Source: Sporisorium sorghi
Taxonomy: Eukaryota > Basidiomycota > Ustilaginomycetes > Ustilaginales > Ustilaginaceae
DNA: 64,000 bases
Direction: 5' to 3'
Assembly: GCA_023212695.1 (NCBI GenBank)
Contig: JALCCG010000060.1
Coordinates: 31,588-95,587, forward strand
Both the position numbers and the translations under genes were made by a program. This document shows, piece after piece, positions 46,381-56,403 of this stretch. Within the stretch, counting starts at the first letter, position 1; each line of letters opens with the position of its first letter. The notes under the pieces were generated by a model. That model had not been told where the DNA came from and did no database searches. It was given only the letters and a program-made list of their open reading frames with translations.

Positions 46381-48006
46381 ATGGACGCATCCGCGTTGCC
46401 CTCGCATCGCACCAGCATGTCGGAAACGGCTCGTGCCAGCACCAGCTCCCACGCTGGCTCCACCTCACATCCAACCGCTTCCCCTCAAAAAACGTCCACG
46501 CCGCCGACGCCCACCGCATCACAACTCGAGCAAGGCATCGACAGTGAAAAGTCCAGGGACGCCCCGTCTTCGCAACCAGCGGTCCATGCCGACGACAAGG
46601 ACCAGCGCGATCCTAACCTCGTCACCTGGGATGACAACGACCCCGAGAACCCGTTCAACTGGACCCGTCGTCGCAAGATTATGCTCCTCTCGGTCGTGAC
46701 GGCCTGCGCCTTTTGCGTCACAAACGCTTCATCCATCATCAGTAATGCCTACCAGGGCATCCAGGACGAGTTCCACATCTCGCGCACCGTCGCCATCCTC
46801 GGTCTTTCGCTCTTCGTCATCGGCCTCGGCGTGGGTCCAATGCTGTTGGGGCCCCTCTCCGAATTCTACGGCAGACGACCGGTCTATATCGTCTCGTACA
46901 CCGCGTTCACTCTGCTCGGCCTACCCGTGTCGTTTGCCAACAACCTCCCCGTCTTTCTCATCTTTCGCTTCCTCACCGGTTTCTGCGGTTCCGCCTTCCT
47001 CAGCGTGGCCGGCGGGTCCGTGTCCGACATCTTTGCCGCCAAGAACATGTTTGTGCCCATGGCCATCTACACGAATGGGCCTTTCCTCGGACCCGTTGCT
47101 GGCCCGCTCTTGAGTGGCTTCATCAACCAGCACACCGACTGGAGGTGGACCTTCTGGCTGATCAACATTTGGTCGGCGGCGATGCTCGTCATCCTCGTCT
47201 TCTTTGGGCCCGAGACGTATGCACCCGCCTTGCTCGCCACCCGAGCCAAGCGGTTGCGGAAGGAGACGGGCAACCAGGAACTCTATGCAGAGCACGAACG
47301 CGTTGTCGCCGAAAAGTCGCTCGCAAGGACTATCTTGACTTCGACGACGCGACCATTCGAGCTGTTGGTGAGGGAAGTCATGCTTTTGCTGCTATGCCTC
47401 TGGTCTGCACTGCTGCTCGGCATCCTCTACCTCTTCTTCGTCGCCTTCCCCATCGTCTTTGAGGAGCACGGCTTCAACCTGCAAGAAATCGGCCTCTCCT
47501 TCCTCGGCATCGGCATCGGCATGGTCGCCGCCGTCCTCACCATGCCTTTTTGGGCACGCCACTACACCCGCCTTGTCGAGACAAAGGGTAATGGGGTAGC
47601 CGAACCCGAGTTTCGCCTGCCCGTGGCCATGGTCGGATCCGTCCTGCTGCCCATCGGCATGTTTTGGTTCGCCTTCACGACGTACCGCTCCATCCCCTGG
47701 ATCGTGCCCATTCTGGGTACTGTCCTGTTTGGTATTGGTATCAGCTACGTCTACACCAGTGTGTTTACCTACACCACACACGCCTACCGCCCTGTAGCAG
47801 CGAGCGCCATGGCCGCCAATTCGTTTTGTAGAAGCTCCTGGGCTGCAGCGTTCCCGTTGTTCGCTAAAGCCATGTACGATGGCATGACGATCCAGGGCGC
47901 GTCTGCCTTCTTGGCGGGGCTGAATGTGCTCATGATTCCCGTGCCGTTCGTGCTATACAGATACGGCAAAAAGATTCGCGCAAAGAGTCGATATACCCAC
48001 TTCTAG
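46381..48006 (+). CDS. MFS transporter, DHA1 (12-TM drug/polyamine:H+ antiporter) type
   Basis: This predicted plasma-membrane exporter is 541 aa from the ATG at 46381; the frame upstream reads as leader. The hydrophilic N-terminus (about 90 aa) ends in DPENPFNWTRRRK, the hallmark just before TM1 in fungal DHA1 proteins. The loop 2-3 motif is GPLSEFYGRRPVYI. Motif C-like VGPMLLGPLSE and the GPVAGPLLSGFINQ...WRWTFWLINIW block are present. Twelve hydrophobic segments can be counted, with the central loop near LATRAKRLRKETGNQELYAEHE. The substrate is not predictable: FLR1/TPO1-like multidrug or polyamine export are both possible. Neighbours give no sign of a biosynthetic cluster. Confidence 0.92.
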   Translation: MDASALPSHRTSMSETARASTSSHAGSTSHPTASPQKTSTPPTPTASQLEQGIDSEKSRDAPSSQPAVHADDKDQRDPNLVTWDDNDPENPFNWTRRRKIMLLSVVTACAFCVTNASSIISNAYQGIQDEFHISRTVAILGLSLFVIGLGVGPMLLGPLSEFYGRRPVYIVSYTAFTLLGLPVSFANNLPVFLIFRFLTGFCGSAFLSVAGGSVSDIFAAKNMFVPMAIYTNGPFLGPVAGPLLSGFINQHTDWRWTFWLINIWSAAMLVILVFFGPETYAPALLATRAKRLRKETGNQELYAEHERVVAEKSLARTILTSTTRPFELLVREVMLLLLCLWSALLLGILYLFFVAFPIVFEEHGFNLQEIGLSFLGIGIGMVAAVLTMPFWARHYTRLVETKGNGVAEPEFRLPVAMVGSVLLPIGMFWFAFTTYRSIPWIVPILGTVLFGIGISYVYTSVFTYTTHAYRPVAASAMAANSFCRSSWAAAFPLFAKAMYDGMTIQGASAFLAGLNVLMIPVPFVLYRYGKKIRAKSRYTHF

Positions 48007-48217
48007 ACAAGATTTCCCTACCATGTCCTTCTGTAGCCTGTCGCTTTGTCTCGCTCAATTGTACTTTTAGCTCGTTCACTCATTCATCTGTTTGTGGCAA
48101 ACTCTGCATGTGTCGATACCGGGCCTGCGCTGAGCAAAGTGTGCAAAAGATGTACATTCCGATAGTTGAAAGGTGAGAGAGTGCTCTAACTACATACAAA
48201 ACGATTCCACAAACTCA

Positions 48218-50185
48218 TCAAGCCTTAGCGGTAGCCACAGCCTCCTTGCCACCGCTGCCATCGTCGCCCCCATCCTCCTTCTTCGGCGCATGTGCAAAGA
48301 ACAGCAAGAACACCATGAGCCACATGGGCAGCACGTACACCAGATTGAAAATAAGCGGAGTCTGCGGGGTGCCTCTGCTCGCCATAGTCAGCTGGAGCTG
48401 TTCCCAATCAATACCCTCCGAATTCGGACCGTACATGCCCTGTGGGGCGAGGCTGAGGCCGTTAGCGACGCGCTGATTATCCGAAGTGCTGTTCCCCGAA
48501 CCGCCCTGGAAGAAGGGCAGGAGGTCGTTTGAGTCGAGCTCGCCGCCCAGTTCCGCCGAGATGCGCGTCGTCGCGTGCAGGCTCTGGAGGAGGCGGTAGA
48601 CGGTGGAGATGAAGAGGAGGAGGAGGAGAATGAAAATGAAACCGCCGGGTCTGATGCTGCCGCTGTCGCCGCGGGCTACGGGGATGAGGAGGGCGGCGCC
48701 GAGGATGACGACGATCTCGACGACGCTGCCGACGACGGGCAGGATGCGGGTGACCTTGGGCGGTGTGATGGACGGCAGGTCCTGCGCGGTCTGCGTCATC
48801 TGCAGTGCTTTGTTCCACTTGTCCAGCCAGCTGGCGTAGTACGCCGCTCCGACCAGGAACAGAATGAACACAATCAGGTTGAGCACGCGCAGCACAAGGC
48901 TCGCCTGCGGCACACCCGTGCTCCTCCCACTCTGCTGCGAGTACAACCCCAACAGGTGCACCAGCGGTTCGATCAACAGCGGAATGAGGATGGCCAAGAT
49001 GATGCCCTCGACATTCATCATGCTCGTCGTCGGCGTCTGGTTCGCCAGCTTCGCCCTCACTCCAAACGATACGAGCATCAGCACCATGTACACAATGACC
49101 GTAAACAGGATCATCGAGATCAAGCTCGATCGCCGCAGAAGCCGAATGAGCAGCAGAGGGATCAGCGCGATCGTCGCAAGGATCCAGATGATGCTCGCGA
49201 TCAGATCACCGTTTTTGTAAGGTACGCCGCCGACCTGGACGTCGAGCCAGCCGAGGTCGGGGGAGTTCGGGTTGTTGATGTTGCCGGGCGCCTCGCCGTT
49301 GCCGGAGTTGTCGGAGCCTGCGCGGCGCGGGATGGAGGAGTTGAGGTTGGAGGTGGGGCCGAAGTCGACCACAGTCGTCGAGGGCGGTGCGAGCGTGGCG
49401 TAGGATGTGAAGAGCGGGAAGAGGTTGGAGGAGGTTTCCTCGACGACGACGCCGGGGCCCGCGGGGACGATGGGGTACTGTCGTCGTGCGGGCTGCGGTT
49501 CGGGTGTGGGGAGCGCTCGTTTGGCAGCACCAGCAGCGGCGACGGGCTGGAATGCGGTATCCTGCACAGCTTCCTGCGCGCGAGCCGAGGCGGTGGCCGA
49601 AGCACCCGCCGCACTCACACTGCACAGCGTCGCCGTCGCCACACCGCTACTAGCTCCCTCGCTGCCGAACGCACATCCAAACGCACCAGGGTCGTACGTC
49701 CAGCTCCGCACACCGCCGCCGTCACTGCCACCGCTCGCTTCGTCCCACAGCGACTCGAGCTGCGAATCCTCACCCGCGCTCAGACTGTCACTAGCAACCT
49801 TGTCCGCACTCACCGACGGCGAGGCCTCCACCGCCTGAACCGCAGCACTCGGAGCCTGCACTGCGTCACCAGTGGCAGTAGAGGTAGCATTCGCAACGAG
49901 CGCAGAAGCGATCGAGGAAGCAGCAACGTCGCCGCTCATGCCCACGGCCGACTGGATCGCGTTGGGGCTCGAACCCGTCATGGTCGCATATGGTCCCGAG
50001 GCGCTGATGAGCTTGAGCACCTGTTCTTCTGCGGCGTTGAGGGCGGCGGTGTCTTGACGCTTGAACCACGGGCTGCCGGGGACGGAGACTGCGTTGGTCG
50101 CCGCGATGCTGCTGATGGCTGAGGCGACGGCGAGCAGAGACAGGGCTCGTTTGGTTTTGCGTCGGGGCTGGGTGGGTGTGATCAT
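48218..50185 (-). CDS. seven-TM protein with long secreted N-terminal domain, unrecognised
   Basis: The frame encodes 655 aa. A signal peptide (about residues 10-33, RALSLLAVASAISSIAATNAVS) is followed by a dibasic Kex2-like KRQD site, then a 270-residue Ala/Ser-rich extracellular region (APSAAVQAVEASPSVS..., ending NNPNSPDLGWLDVQVGG). From about residue 325 seven hydrophobic segments follow: IIWILATIALIPLLLI, LISMILFTVIVYMVLML, GIILAILIPLLIEPLV, LNLIVFILFLVGAAYYA, VVGSVVEIVVILGAALLI, FIFILLLLLFISTVY and IFNLVYVLPMWLMVFLLFF. The C-terminal tail is Gly/Asp/Lys-rich. Topology suits a receptor or lipid-handling membrane protein. It lacks clear RTA1 or Pth11 signatures. No function is assigned. 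Confidence 0.8.
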   Translation of the reverse strand: MITPTQPRRKTKRALSLLAVASAISSIAATNAVSVPGSPWFKRQDTAALNAAEEQVLKLISASGPYATMTGSSPNAIQSAVGMSGDVAASSIASALVANATSTATGDAVQAPSAAVQAVEASPSVSADKVASDSLSAGEDSQLESLWDEASGGSDGGGVRSWTYDPGAFGCAFGSEGASSGVATATLCSVSAAGASATASARAQEAVQDTAFQPVAAAGAAKRALPTPEPQPARRQYPIVPAGPGVVVEETSSNLFPLFTSYATLAPPSTTVVDFGPTSNLNSSIPRRAGSDNSGNGEAPGNINNPNSPDLGWLDVQVGGVPYKNGDLIASIIWILATIALIPLLLIRLLRRSSLISMILFTVIVYMVLMLVSFGVRAKLANQTPTTSMMNVEGIILAILIPLLIEPLVHLLGLYSQQSGRSTGVPQASLVLRVLNLIVFILFLVGAAYYASWLDKWNKALQMTQTAQDLPSITPPKVTRILPVVGSVVEIVVILGAALLIPVARGDSGSIRPGGFIFILLLLLFISTVYRLLQSLHATTRISAELGGELDSNDLLPFFQGGSGNSTSDNQRVANGLSLAPQGMYGPNSEGIDWEQLQLTMASRGTPQTPLIFNLVYVLPMWLMVFLLFFAHAPKKEDGGDDGSGGKEAVATAKA

Positions 50186-51971
50186 GTTGAAGGGCTGTTT
50201 TGCGATCGGATGGATGAGAAGGAAAAGAGGTGGTGAAGTGGTCAGCTCACAGTCGGCGGTGGGAGTCTCTCAGGACGAAGAGGCGGTAAGGGATTGCAAC
50301 GTTTCCGGTGCCTCCTTGATTCGGGACGAGGACGCCTTTGCAAGCCGCCTTCCCACTTGCATCCCATCAGTTCAAGCTGTCTGATCATCAAGGTGACCAT
50401 GCTGAGCCAGACCCTGGGGTCGCACCAAGAGGATGGTTGCATTGAAGCACAACTTACCCTTTTTTTCCACTTAGCGTCGATATCTGAGACACCTATCGGA
50501 ATGCGTTCTTGAAGCTGTCTGACAGTGCAGCGCGCGATAAATTTGACGTGGACCGAACGCAAAAAGACTTTTACCGAAAGCCGGAGGACTTAGTCGTGAG
50601 CCGAGTGAGAGCTTGAGGATCTACCAGAGATCCGATGTGTTGGGCGGGGTGCGAAAGGGGTTCGATGAAAAGGAAGAAAACCTGTTTCTTCGGTACTGGC
50701 TGCTTCGAGCTGGCTCCGGTCCTGCGGGGGTGAGACAAAGCTTCGAGCTTTGTCGAGCGGCGTAGTTCTCTCGAGCGGATCTCTTCGACTAGCGAATCGA
50801 TCTCGAGATTTTGCAGATGACACGCTGTTCAACGGTGTCGCTTGTCGTCCCGTTGTGGCGTTCGGTACCTAGCGTGTCGGCGACTGGGTGAGCTGTCGAG
50901 TGACTACCGCAGTGAAAGACGCTGGCAAGATCTGCAACGAGTCCTTCCGTGTAAGAGCCTACGGGTGAAATAGAGCGAGACGATCAACGTTGAGAGCCAA
51001 AGCCAGCTATAGCAGATGCGAAACAAAAAGAAAGGTAGAGAAAGAAAAGAAGAAGATGGTGGTGGTCCGGAAAGAAGGTGAGATGAGCAACGACGATGTT
51101 CACTTTGTTCGCTCCACACCCTGAAGGTGTCTGTGGCACTTCGCTCAACGACGGCTCGCCATAGCGGGACCAGGAGAACTGCTGTTGCCTCTGTGACAGA
51201 CCGCCGCCGGGACGAGAGTTCCGTTTCGGGAAACCACCGTGTAGCAAGAGTAGAATACACATGCGACAGTGCAATGCGTCATGCGAGCCTGTGTGGCAGA
51301 CCTGTACAGCCTGAGTCGAATGAGTTGCGGCAGAAGGCCCGTACCATGGCGCTGGTCGCTTGCGCGTTTCGAGCGTCCGGGACTGAGGATCTGGCAAGCC
51401 GCTTCGAGGAAAATCGTCATAGCATCGTTACTCCCCTCGCAGATGAAGAGGTTGCCACCGGCGTGATCGTTGCCCACCAGACGAGGGTAGATGGTCTGTG
51501 AACCAAGATCTCCAGCTTTCCATTCACGTGGGCTGTGCAGAAGAGAAGAGAGGGGCAGGAAGGGGGTGAAGCACCTTTGCAGGTGAGCTGTTGCATTCTA
51601 CGCCTGGTAGGGATGCGGGACAGGCGAAAGTGTAGCGTCGCCTTTCCGAGGCTGCGATGCAGCTATTCTGCGTGGAGAGGCGACGTGTCACAAGGCTATT
51701 GAGTGAGGAAAGCTGCGATTGGGATCTAAGGGCGTCGAGTGATATGGCCTTCAGGATGGGTCTGTTCGCGATCCTTGACAGGCGAAGGAATTTTTAAATT
51801 TGTGAGTCATTTCAATCTCACATCTTTACCAAAAAAATCACTCGCACGGACATACGAGGCGATCCACTGACTCGAGCTCTGTGCATTGCCGAATCTTCTC
51901 AAGATCTTCTTGACCTTCTCACTGCGCCCATCCATCATCCACACACCACCAAAATCCACCTTCTGACAACA
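50186..51971. promoter_or_regulatory. 1.8-kb divergent region 7-TM gene / THI6, no gene seen
   Basis: Several short open frames (the longest 137 codons) cross on both strands, but none has a plausible start, domain or codon bias. The thiamine gene to the right suggests possible thiamine control. I looked for a TPP riboswitch core (CTGAGA followed by ACCTGATCTGG-type sequence) and did not find one. Confidence 0.5.
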
Positions 51972-53666
51972 ATGTCTCCACCAACGCTAGACAAATCCAG
52001 CATCGACTACTCGGTCTACCTCGTCACAGGCCGCGACCTCCTGCCCCCCGGAGTCGACTACTACTCCTCGCTCGAGCTGTGCCTCTCGCAACACAACGTC
52101 ACCGTCGTGCAGATCCGCGAGAAGGATGCGGAGACGGACGAGTTTCTGGAAATCGCACGTCGGTCGCTCGACATCTGCGACCGGTACGGCGTGCCCATGC
52201 TGATCAACGACAACCTTTCTGTGTGTTTGTCGCTGCCGGAGCGTGTGGGGTTGCATATTGGGCAGGAGGATATTCCTGTCAAGGAGGCGAGGAGGATTTT
52301 AGGGGAGAAGGGGCTGTTGGGGATTTCGGTCAAGACGGTGGAGCAGGCACGGGTGGCGAGGGAGGAGGGATTGGCGGATTATGCTGGTGTGGGGCCGTGT
52401 TATGGTACGCTGAGCAAGGTGGGGATTACGGAGGACAAGGTGATTGGGTGCAGTGGGGCGCAGAGTATTGTGGCTGAGCTGAACAGGGGGGGAAGGAGGA
52501 TGCCGTGCGTGCTGATCGGCGGGTTGAACCAGAACACGGCGGCGCGTACGCTGTTTGGCGCGACGAGCGCAACAAATGCGCCGGATGGTATCGCCGTCAT
52601 TTCAGCCATCGTCGGTCGCACAGACTCGGACGTCGCTGCGAAAGAGCTCGCCGACATCGTGCGCAGCTTCAAGGCGGGTCTCGCAGCCTCCTCCTCCACC
52701 ACCTTCCCTCACGGCCTCGCATCCGCATTCGCCCTGCCCTCTCCCCCCAAGAACGCCGAGTGGTACAGAACCTCTGCCGCGAACCTGCTCACCTCCCACC
52801 GCGAATCCACTCACGGCCCGCCCCTCATCCAAACCATCACCTCACACGTCTCCTCCACCATGTCCGCCAACCTCGCACTCGCCTTCTCCTCCTCGCCCAT
52901 CATGTCGCACGAAGCCGCCGAAGCCGCCGACCTCAGCCGCGCCATCTCGGCGCTCGTGCTCAACATCGGCACCATCTCCCCCGCCTCGCGCGAAGGAATG
53001 CACGTCGCAGGCACATCCGCCAACCGCAACCTCAAACCTGTCGTGCTCGACCCCGTCGGCGGCGGCGCCACGCAGTTCCGCAAGGACGTCGTGCGCGGGA
53101 TCCTGAACCATACGCAGGTGACGCTGCTCAAGGGCAACGCGGCGGAGCTGGCGAGCATTGCGGGCAGGGCGGATGAGGTGCAGAGCCGCGGCGTGGATTC
53201 GGGCTCGGGACAGCTCAAGGACCCCGTGGCGCTGGTCAAGGGTGTAGCGCAAAAGGAGCGGTGTTTGGTGTTGTTGTCGGGTAAGAAGGATTATTTGACC
53301 GATGGTAGGACGGTGATCACGAGCGAGAACGGGCATCCGCTGCTCGGGGCCATTACGGGATCGGGGTGCGCGCTGGGCGTTACTGTCGCCGCGGGTCTGG
53401 CGGCCGCGTGCAACCTCGCCAAGTCCGAGGGAAGTGCCGCAAGGGACACGTCGCTGGGTAATACGCTGGTGGCTCATGGCAGCGTCGACCTGCTCGTGGG
53501 CGCGTTGACGGGCTTGTTGGCTATGACGATCGCCAGCGAGAAGGCTGCGAGGAGGGACGACGTCAAGGGCCCAGGCACGTTCATCCCCGCTCTGCAAGAC
53601 GAGCTGGCTGCAGTGTCAGCGGAAGACATCCTGCAGATGGCCAAGATCGACGTTGTGTCTTCGTAA
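51972..53666 (+). CDS. Thi6: thiamine-phosphate synthase / hydroxyethylthiazole kinase
   Basis: This bifunctional enzyme phosphorylates hydroxyethylthiazole and couples it to HMP-PP to form thiamine phosphate. The frame is 564 aa from the ATG at 51972 (ACAATG). The synthase half (about 8-235) shows YLVTGRDLL, VTVVQIREKDAETDEF, PMLINDNLSV, GLHIGQEDIPVKEAR, DYAGVGPCYGT and VLIGGLNQNTA. The kinase half (about 265-555) shows NLALAFSSSPIMSHE, LNIGTISPASREGM, PVVLDPVGGGAT, VTLLKGNAAELASI and the C-containing GAITGSGCALGVTVAAGLAA. Domain order (synthase then kinase) is that of yeast THI6. No part is missing. A third-base GC bias shared with the neighbours argues against transfer. Confidence 0.96.
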   Translation: MSPPTLDKSSIDYSVYLVTGRDLLPPGVDYYSSLELCLSQHNVTVVQIREKDAETDEFLEIARRSLDICDRYGVPMLINDNLSVCLSLPERVGLHIGQEDIPVKEARRILGEKGLLGISVKTVEQARVAREEGLADYAGVGPCYGTLSKVGITEDKVIGCSGAQSIVAELNRGGRRMPCVLIGGLNQNTAARTLFGATSATNAPDGIAVISAIVGRTDSDVAAKELADIVRSFKAGLAASSSTTFPHGLASAFALPSPPKNAEWYRTSAANLLTSHRESTHGPPLIQTITSHVSSTMSANLALAFSSSPIMSHEAAEAADLSRAISALVLNIGTISPASREGMHVAGTSANRNLKPVVLDPVGGGATQFRKDVVRGILNHTQVTLLKGNAAELASIAGRADEVQSRGVDSGSGQLKDPVALVKGVAQKERCLVLLSGKKDYLTDGRTVITSENGHPLLGAITGSGCALGVTVAAGLAAACNLAKSEGSAARDTSLGNTLVAHGSVDLLVGALTGLLAMTIASEKAARRDDVKGPGTFIPALQDELAAVSAEDILQMAKIDVVSS

Positions 53667-53778
53667 CGCACACCTGCAATCTCACTCTTCACACCCTATC
53701 ATGTGCAGTCTGAATGATTGGGCATTCCTGTATAACACTGGAGGCATCTCACTTGGGCAATCGAGGTGAGGTCCATCT

Positions 53779-56403
53779 CTACTGGATCTCGCCCTTCCCT
53801 TTAGCCTCCAAAAACTCCCTGTGCAGCTTGGTCTGCTTCTCGAAATCCTTTTCCAAATTCTTCCTCCTCTTCTTTGCCAGCTCAGCCCCTTCTTTATCCT
53901 TGACCGGCAAGCCCCGTTCGTCCCACTCGCTGTACTCGTCCGTCCTGAACATCTGCTCGGGGGCCACACGCCCCTTCTCCAGATTCTCCAACCTCTTCAA
54001 CCGCGCCTGTTCAGCCGCCTGCGCCTTTCTCGCCGCCTTCTCCGCTAGCGCAGCCTCCTTCTCGCGCTTCGCAGCCTGCAGTTGCGCGGCAGGCACCAGC
54101 TTGACCAGCGCTTTACCGTCCTCAGTGTCCTCAAGCGCAACGCCGAGATCAACAAGGTCGTTGTCGCGCAGCGCATCCGACAGCTTGAGATACTCCGACG
54201 CCGGCGCCGAGCTTCGCGCCAGATTACGCACCGCATCGCGGAAGTTGCTCAATGCACGCAAGTACGGCATGAGCAGCTCCTCCTTGTTCACCGCCGCCAC
54301 CGTTCCTTCGCCAGCTCCCTCAGCAACGCCCCACCCGATCTCCTGGCTCGCCGACAGCGCAGCCCCTTCGCCGAGACCGAGCATCTTGAGCATGTCGCCC
54401 ACGTAGCGCGCCACGGCGGAAAGCACGCCAATGTTGACGTCGGCACGCTTGTCGTGGGATTTTTCGTAGATGTTGGCCTTGCTCACGAGGTCGAGCAGGA
54501 TGTCCATGCCTTTGGGCGTATCGAACGAGTCGCACATGGCCTCGCGGAAGGCGTGCTGCGCCTCCTCGAGCGTCTGCATCAACGCTTTTTCGCTCGCGCC
54601 GTAGTGGTGCTGCCCATCCGAATACGCAACACCCAGCGCCTTGGCTTCAGCCATCTTGGCTTTGATGCCGATGAAAAAGTTGTTGAAAGCCGACTCGGCG
54701 TTCTTGACCTCGCCCAGCGCCGACTGCTTGAAGTCCATGCGTCCGTGCCATGGCTGGAGGAGGAACGACATACGCAGCTGACGTGCAGTGAAGCGCTCGA
54801 GCGCCTCGTCGATCGAGATAAAGTTCTTGAGCGACTTGGACATCTTGAGGCCCTCGATGTGGAGATGACCCGTGTGCAGAAAGTAGTTGACCCACTGACG
54901 GCAGCCGTGGTGTGCTTCGGACTGGGCGATCTCGTTGTCGTGGTGTGGGAACATGAGGTCGACGCCGCCCGAGTGGATGTCCATCGTGTCGCCGAGCACG
55001 GCCGAGCCCATGACGGAGCACTCGATGTGCCAACCGGGACGGCCGGGACCCCAGGGTGACGGCCAGGCAGGCTCACCGGGCTTGGACGACTTCCAGAGCG
55101 CAAAGTCCGAGGCGGCGCGCTTGCCAGCCGTTGCAGTGGTCGAAGTCGACAGTGACCCTTCGCCTTCCTCGAGCAGCTCGCGGTTGCCCTTGGACCAGGG
55201 CTGCAATTTTGCGTACGAGTGCTCGAAGCTGCCGTCCTGACTCTTGGCACCGTCGAAGGCGCGCGTGTCGAACCACACGTTCTTCTTGTCCGCATCGACG
55301 CCTTCAGAGTAAGCATAGCCTCGGTCGATGATCTCTTGCACGAAAGTGACAATCTCGGGGACATACTCGCTGACGCGGGTGAGCGTGGTGGGCGGTTCGA
55401 CGTGGAGGCGCTTCATGTCGTTGAAGTACTCTGCCTCCCAGTACGCCGCCGTGTCGCGGAAGACGGCGGGATCGGTGACGGTGCTGCCAAACTGCTTGTC
55501 GAGGAAGGCGGCGAGGACGTCTTCTGAAGCATCAATGAGGCTGGAAGCAGCTTCTGGCGAAGAATCCGCTGCGGCGAGCGACATGGCGGCGGCAACCTGA
55601 GCTTGGCGCGACTTGTCGAGGGCCGCAAACCACATGCCAAATTTGGGCTCCTTGTCGGAAGCCGCCTTGAGCCATGCAGCGTCCTGGCGAAGTCGAGCGA
55701 TCTCTTCGAAGCCGGCCTCTCCTGCTCTCGCCTTGCCCGCTTGATCTGCGAGCCCACCCTGCAGCTCTTGTGGTGGCACGGGAGGAGCAAATCGCTCGAG
55801 GTTTTTGGCAAAATAGGCAGACCAGGCATCCTGAACCGTTGCGAGGAGAGGCTTGGTGAGCTGAGGATGCTGCGAGCGGAACTGCTTGAGAAGGTAAGAG
55901 TGGCGCGCCTTGATGATGATCTTGTCGTCAATGTCGGTGATGTTCATGACAAAGTGGACGTCGTAGCCGAGGTAGTTGCGGAGGATGCGACGGATGATGT
56001 CCTGTGTGACGTAGTTCCGGGCGTGGCCCATGTGACTTGCATCGTAGACGGTGGGGCCACAGTTGTACCAGGTGACGGTGCGGCCGTTTTTGGGTACGAA
56101 GGGTACCTTGGAGCGAGTGAGCGAGTTGTACATTTTGAGCTCGGGCTCGGCGAGCTGCTTTTGGGGGAGCTGCCATTCAGGTTGCGAGACCTTGCCGGCA
56201 GTAGCCGCAGCAGAAGAAGACGCTTCGGGCTGTGTAGCTGCCATGATGAGATTTGACTTGCGAGCGCAGCTAAGCTCGCGTGCTGCTGAGAACGAGGGAG
56301 AGAGGTTGAGAGTCGTGCGAGGGAGCCGATGCTTGGGTGCCAAAGGAGTAACGAAGGGAACCAAGGAGCGGAGACGAGGCAAGCCGAATGTGTATATCGA
56401 CAT
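53779..56403 (-). CDS. cysteinyl-tRNA synthetase, likely dual cytosolic/mitochondrial
   Basis: The enzyme charges tRNA-Cys. Two starts are plausible. The ATG at 56403 adds a 53-residue Arg/Leu/Ser-rich, acid-poor extension (MSIYTFGLPRLRSLVPF...) that looks like a mitochondrial presequence. The ATG at 56244 (MAATQPEASS, A at -3 and G at +4) gives the 821-aa cytosolic form; the long form is 874 aa. Catalytic features: YNCGPTVYDASHMGHARNYV with the HIGH-type HMGH and a zinc Cys, a eukaryote-type insertion, CSVMGSAVLGDTMDIHSGG, FPHHDNEIAQSEA and LKMSKSLKNF (KMSKS). The C-terminus is a Lys/Glu/Ala-rich coiled-coil with QAAKREKEAALAEKAARKAQ, common in fungal CysRS. It is divergent from VPS33, sharing a 540-bp promoter. 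Confidence 0.95.
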   Translation of the reverse strand: MSIYTFGLPRLRSLVPFVTPLAPKHRLPRTTLNLSPSFSAARELSCARKSNLIMAATQPEASSSAAATAGKVSQPEWQLPQKQLAEPELKMYNSLTRSKVPFVPKNGRTVTWYNCGPTVYDASHMGHARNYVTQDIIRRILRNYLGYDVHFVMNITDIDDKIIIKARHSYLLKQFRSQHPQLTKPLLATVQDAWSAYFAKNLERFAPPVPPQELQGGLADQAGKARAGEAGFEEIARLRQDAAWLKAASDKEPKFGMWFAALDKSRQAQVAAAMSLAAADSSPEAASSLIDASEDVLAAFLDKQFGSTVTDPAVFRDTAAYWEAEYFNDMKRLHVEPPTTLTRVSEYVPEIVTFVQEIIDRGYAYSEGVDADKKNVWFDTRAFDGAKSQDGSFEHSYAKLQPWSKGNRELLEEGEGSLSTSTTATAGKRAASDFALWKSSKPGEPAWPSPWGPGRPGWHIECSVMGSAVLGDTMDIHSGGVDLMFPHHDNEIAQSEAHHGCRQWVNYFLHTGHLHIEGLKMSKSLKNFISIDEALERFTARQLRMSFLLQPWHGRMDFKQSALGEVKNAESAFNNFFIGIKAKMAEAKALGVAYSDGQHHYGASEKALMQTLEEAQHAFREAMCDSFDTPKGMDILLDLVSKANIYEKSHDKRADVNIGVLSAVARYVGDMLKMLGLGEGAALSASQEIGWGVAEGAGEGTVAAVNKEELLMPYLRALSNFRDAVRNLARSSAPASEYLKLSDALRDNDLVDLGVALEDTEDGKALVKLVPAAQLQAAKREKEAALAEKAARKAQAAEQARLKRLENLEKGRVAPEQMFRTDEYSEWDERGLPVKDKEGAELAKKRRKNLEKDFEKQTKLHREFLEAKGKGEIQ

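Noticed and set aside
48575..50122. 515-codon + strand frame over the seven-TM gene
   Set aside because: Repetitive Arg/Asp/Gly composition typical of a shadow frame; the minus strand has the signal peptide and membrane segments.
46381..50185. secondary-metabolite or resistance cluster around the MFS transporter
   Set aside because: No biosynthetic enzyme lies nearby; neighbours are FAR11, a 7-TM protein and THI6.
50904..51501. small protein-coding genes in the THI6 upstream region
   Set aside because: Overlapping frames of similar length occur on both strands with no start context, domain or codon bias.
50186..51971. TPP riboswitch upstream of THI6
   Set aside because: Thiamine genes in fungi sometimes carry one, but no CTGAGA core plus conserved partner segment was found. 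CTGAGGATCTGG near 51392 lacks the rest.
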